Source: an uncultured Lachnospiraceae bacterium
Lineage (GTDB): Bacteria; Bacillota; Clostridia; Lachnospirales; Lachnospiraceae
Length of the DNA: 5,821 bases
Assembly: GCA_905235345.1 (NCBI GenBank)
Contig: CAJOLO010000100.1
Span: forward strand, 1 to 5,821
Direction: 5' to 3'
Of this stretch, positions 4,730-5,821 are shown in pieces. Position numbers and translations under genes: made by a program. Position 1 is the first letter of the stretch. Every line of letters begins with the position of its first letter. Under the pieces are notes generated by a model. It was not told where the DNA came from. It was given only the letters and a program-made list of their open reading frames with translations, and searched no databases.

Positions 4730-5425
4730 TATTGCTTCAAGATCCTTACCCGGATGCTGTGATTCAAGGTCTTCCACCGTTCCCTGATACAGATTGTGAC
4801 CATGGTTAATTATCATGATCCTGTCACAAAGCTTCTCTGCCACCTCAAGTACATGGGTCGAAAATAATACTGCATTACCTTTAGCCGCATGTTCCTTCAT
4901 CATCTGCTTAAGTTCATAAGCCGCCGTGGGATCAAGTCCCGTCATTGGCTCATCAAGTATCCATGCAGGAGGATTGTGTATAAGTGCTGCTATGACCATT
5001 GTCTTCTGTCTCATTCCATGAGAGTATTCCCGCATTGGAAGTCCCAATGAATCCTTTATGCCGAATCTGTCAGCCAGCTCATTAATCCGATCTTCCCGCT
5101 GCTCTATTGGTACCTTATAAAGATTGGCAATATAATTGATATATTCTATTCCCGTAAGCTGCAGCAATATATCCGGGTTATCAGCAACATAAGCAAAACT
5201 TTCCTTTGCCTTAAGAGGCTCCTTAACAATATCAAATCCATTAACAATCGCACTACCTTCTGTCGGTTTCAATATACCCGTAAGCATCTTAATAACCGTT
5301 GTCTTGCCCGCTCCGTTAGGACCTGCGAATCCGACGATCTCTCCCGGTTTTATCTCAAATGACAATCCATCTACAGCCTTAAAATCCTTACCATATACCA
5401 TTGAAAGATTCTCTGCTTTTATCAT
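4700..5425 (-). CDS. ABC-2-type exporter ATP-binding protein
   Basis: A 241-residue cytoplasmic ATPase that drives the permease encoded next. Motifs in order: Walker A GPNGAGKTT (35-43), a Q-loop region AYVADNPDILLQLTG (78-92) with Asp82 where the usual Gln would stand, signature YSHGMRQK (134-141, SHG instead of SGG), Walker B WILDEP (155-160), D-loop GLDP (163-166) and H-loop His191 in FSTHVLEV. The catalytic Glu is 159. It is a full-length single-domain protein of the exporter type related to EcsA/YxlF-like ATPases. The ATG at 5425 has an AAGGGG site (5434-5439), 8 bases upstream. Its 3' end has been tandemly duplicated (4676-4729). It probably heads an operon with the permease and the methyltransferase-like gene. 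Bacitracin, antibiotic peptide or lipid export are typical jobs for relatives, but nothing here selects one. Confidence 0.93.
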   Translation of the reverse strand: MIKAENLSMVYGKDFKAVDGLSFEIKPGEIVGFAGPNGAGKTTVIKMLTGILKPTEGSAIVNGFDIVKEPLKAKESFAYVADNPDILLQLTGIEYINYIANLYKVPIEQREDRINELADRFGIKDSLGLPMREYSHGMRQKTMVIAALIHNPPAWILDEPMTGLDPTAAYELKQMMKEHAAKGNAVLFSTHVLEVAEKLCDRIMIINHGHNLYQGTVEDLESQHPGKDLEAIFIEMIGGNV

Positions 5426-5446
5426 CCCTATTTCCCCTTACATGAT

Positions 5447-5476
5447 ATAGTAGTAGTTTTTCCCGACCCTCTCCAA
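5447..5476 (-). promoter_or_regulatory. Candidate promoter of the ABC exporter operon
   Basis: On the minus strand TTGGAG (5476-5471) and TACTAT (5452-5447) are 18 bases apart, each four of six to the vegetative consensus. Transcription would start about 15-20 bases before the ATG at 5425, leaving room for the AAGGGG ribosome binding site. A second candidate further upstream uses TTGGCA, inside the hairpin at 5530-5557, with AATGAT 18 bases on. Position ahead of the first gene after a terminator supports a promoter in this gap; the exact boxes are uncertain. Confidence 0.35.
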
Positions 5477-5529
5477 GGTCTTATTCATACCTTATTACTC
5501 TACTTATTTAATCATTAGATAATTGCGAA

Positions 5530-5557
5530 ACAGGTGCCAAAAAATCTTGACACCTGT
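5530..5557 (-). terminator. Probable terminator hairpin of the PatB/MalY-type gene
   Basis: On the minus strand ACAGGTGTCAA (5557-5547) pairs with TTGGCACCTGT (5540-5530) over 11 base pairs, with one G-U pair and a 6-base loop. It starts 22 bases after the stop codon of the aminotransferase gene. Only a short TT run follows before CGCAATTAT, so termination may be partial and some transcripts may read into the ABC genes. The TGACACCTGT arm also occurs at 1782-1791. Confidence 0.55.
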
Positions 5558-5578
5558 ATATATCCTATATATGAAATT

Positions 5579-5821
5579 TTATAATTGTCTACAATATTTG
5601 TCAATACCATCCTTTAGGCGTTCCAATCCGTCTTCCACCATAGATCTTGGACATGCCACATTCATCCTGAGAAAGCCCTCTGTACCATAAGCCTTTCCAT
5701 CCGAAAGATATAAGCCGGTCTCTTTTCTGATGAAGCTGCTTAAGTTAACTTTCTCCGTTTCGTCTATTACCTTCCTTGCATCAAGCCATAGAAGATAGGT
5801 CGCCTTTCCACCCACCAGACT
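5579..5821 (-). CDS. MalY/PatB-type pyridoxal-phosphate aminotransferase / C-S lyase, C-terminal part
   Basis: Only the last 80 residues are inside the window; the gene continues past the right edge. The segment ATYLLWLDARKV and the later GFLRMNVACPRSMVEDGLERL match the C-terminal small domain of the fold-type I PLP enzymes of the MalY/PatB family, which cleave cystathionine or cysteine C-S bonds. The Arg in FLRMN is the expected substrate carboxylate-binding residue. The PLP lysine lies outside the window. The codon at 5815 is GTG, but it is an internal valine: the frame stays open to the edge (Ser-Leu-Val-Gly-Gly-Lys) and a start there would cut off the PLP domain. A hairpin follows the stop, separating it from the ABC operon. 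Confidence 0.85.
   Translation of the reverse strand, partial: SLVGGKATYLLWLDARKVIDETEKVNLSSFIRKETGLYLSDGKAYGTEGFLRMNVACPRSMVEDGLERLKDGIDKYCRQL

Noticed and set aside
5579..5815. A complete 78-residue gene starting at 5815
   Set aside because: The codon is GTG within an open frame that continues to the window edge, and the residues are the C-terminal end of a much longer PLP enzyme.

Overview
The window looks like a low-GC, spore-forming Firmicute, most likely of the clostridial/Lachnospiraceae type. It is AT-rich, has strong AAGGAGG-type ribosome binding sites, carries a clear spoIIID sporulation regulator with a sigma-E-like promoter, and has a clostridial-style two-gene ABC exporter. The genus cannot be fixed from the sequence alone.

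Layout from left to right. Positions 1-358 hold no convincing gene. They contain an AT-rich left edge and then a dense run of strong inverted repeats (148-316) just ahead of a small DUF4234-type membrane protein gene (359-781, plus strand). This gene converges on spoIIID (833-1093, minus strand), and the two share one long, perfectly palindromic bidirectional terminator that includes the spoIIID stop codon. Upstream of spoIIID are a good sigma-E-type promoter and then two tandem copies of a roughly 45-base element that runs up to the stop codon of a thioredoxin gene (trxA, 1281-1586, minus). trxA has its own candidate promoter and a leader of about 110 bases with a hairpin. Positions 1587-1914 hold no gene; besides the trxA promoter they contain a GC-rich patch at about 1793-1880.

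The right half is a minus-strand cluster. The C-terminal end of a MalY/PatB-type aminotransferase enters from the right edge and ends in a hairpin. It is followed by an ABC-2-type exporter ATPase (4700-5425), a twelve-or-so-helix permease with an internal duplication (2858-4528), and, 22 bases on, a protein with a class I methyltransferase-like fold and no recognised function (1915-2835). The last three probably work as one unit: the ATPase powers the permease, and the methyltransferase-like protein is tightly coupled to the permease. The transported compound cannot be read from the sequence.

The signals not explained by ordinary genes are: a repeat family built on AACTNAGTCGG that recurs in three intergenic spaces, two copies of it in tandem and one able to form a pseudoknot; the multi-hairpin region ahead of the DUF4234 gene; and a 38-base tandem duplication of the 3' end of the ATPase gene. 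No complete new system, CRISPR array or intact mobile element is visible.
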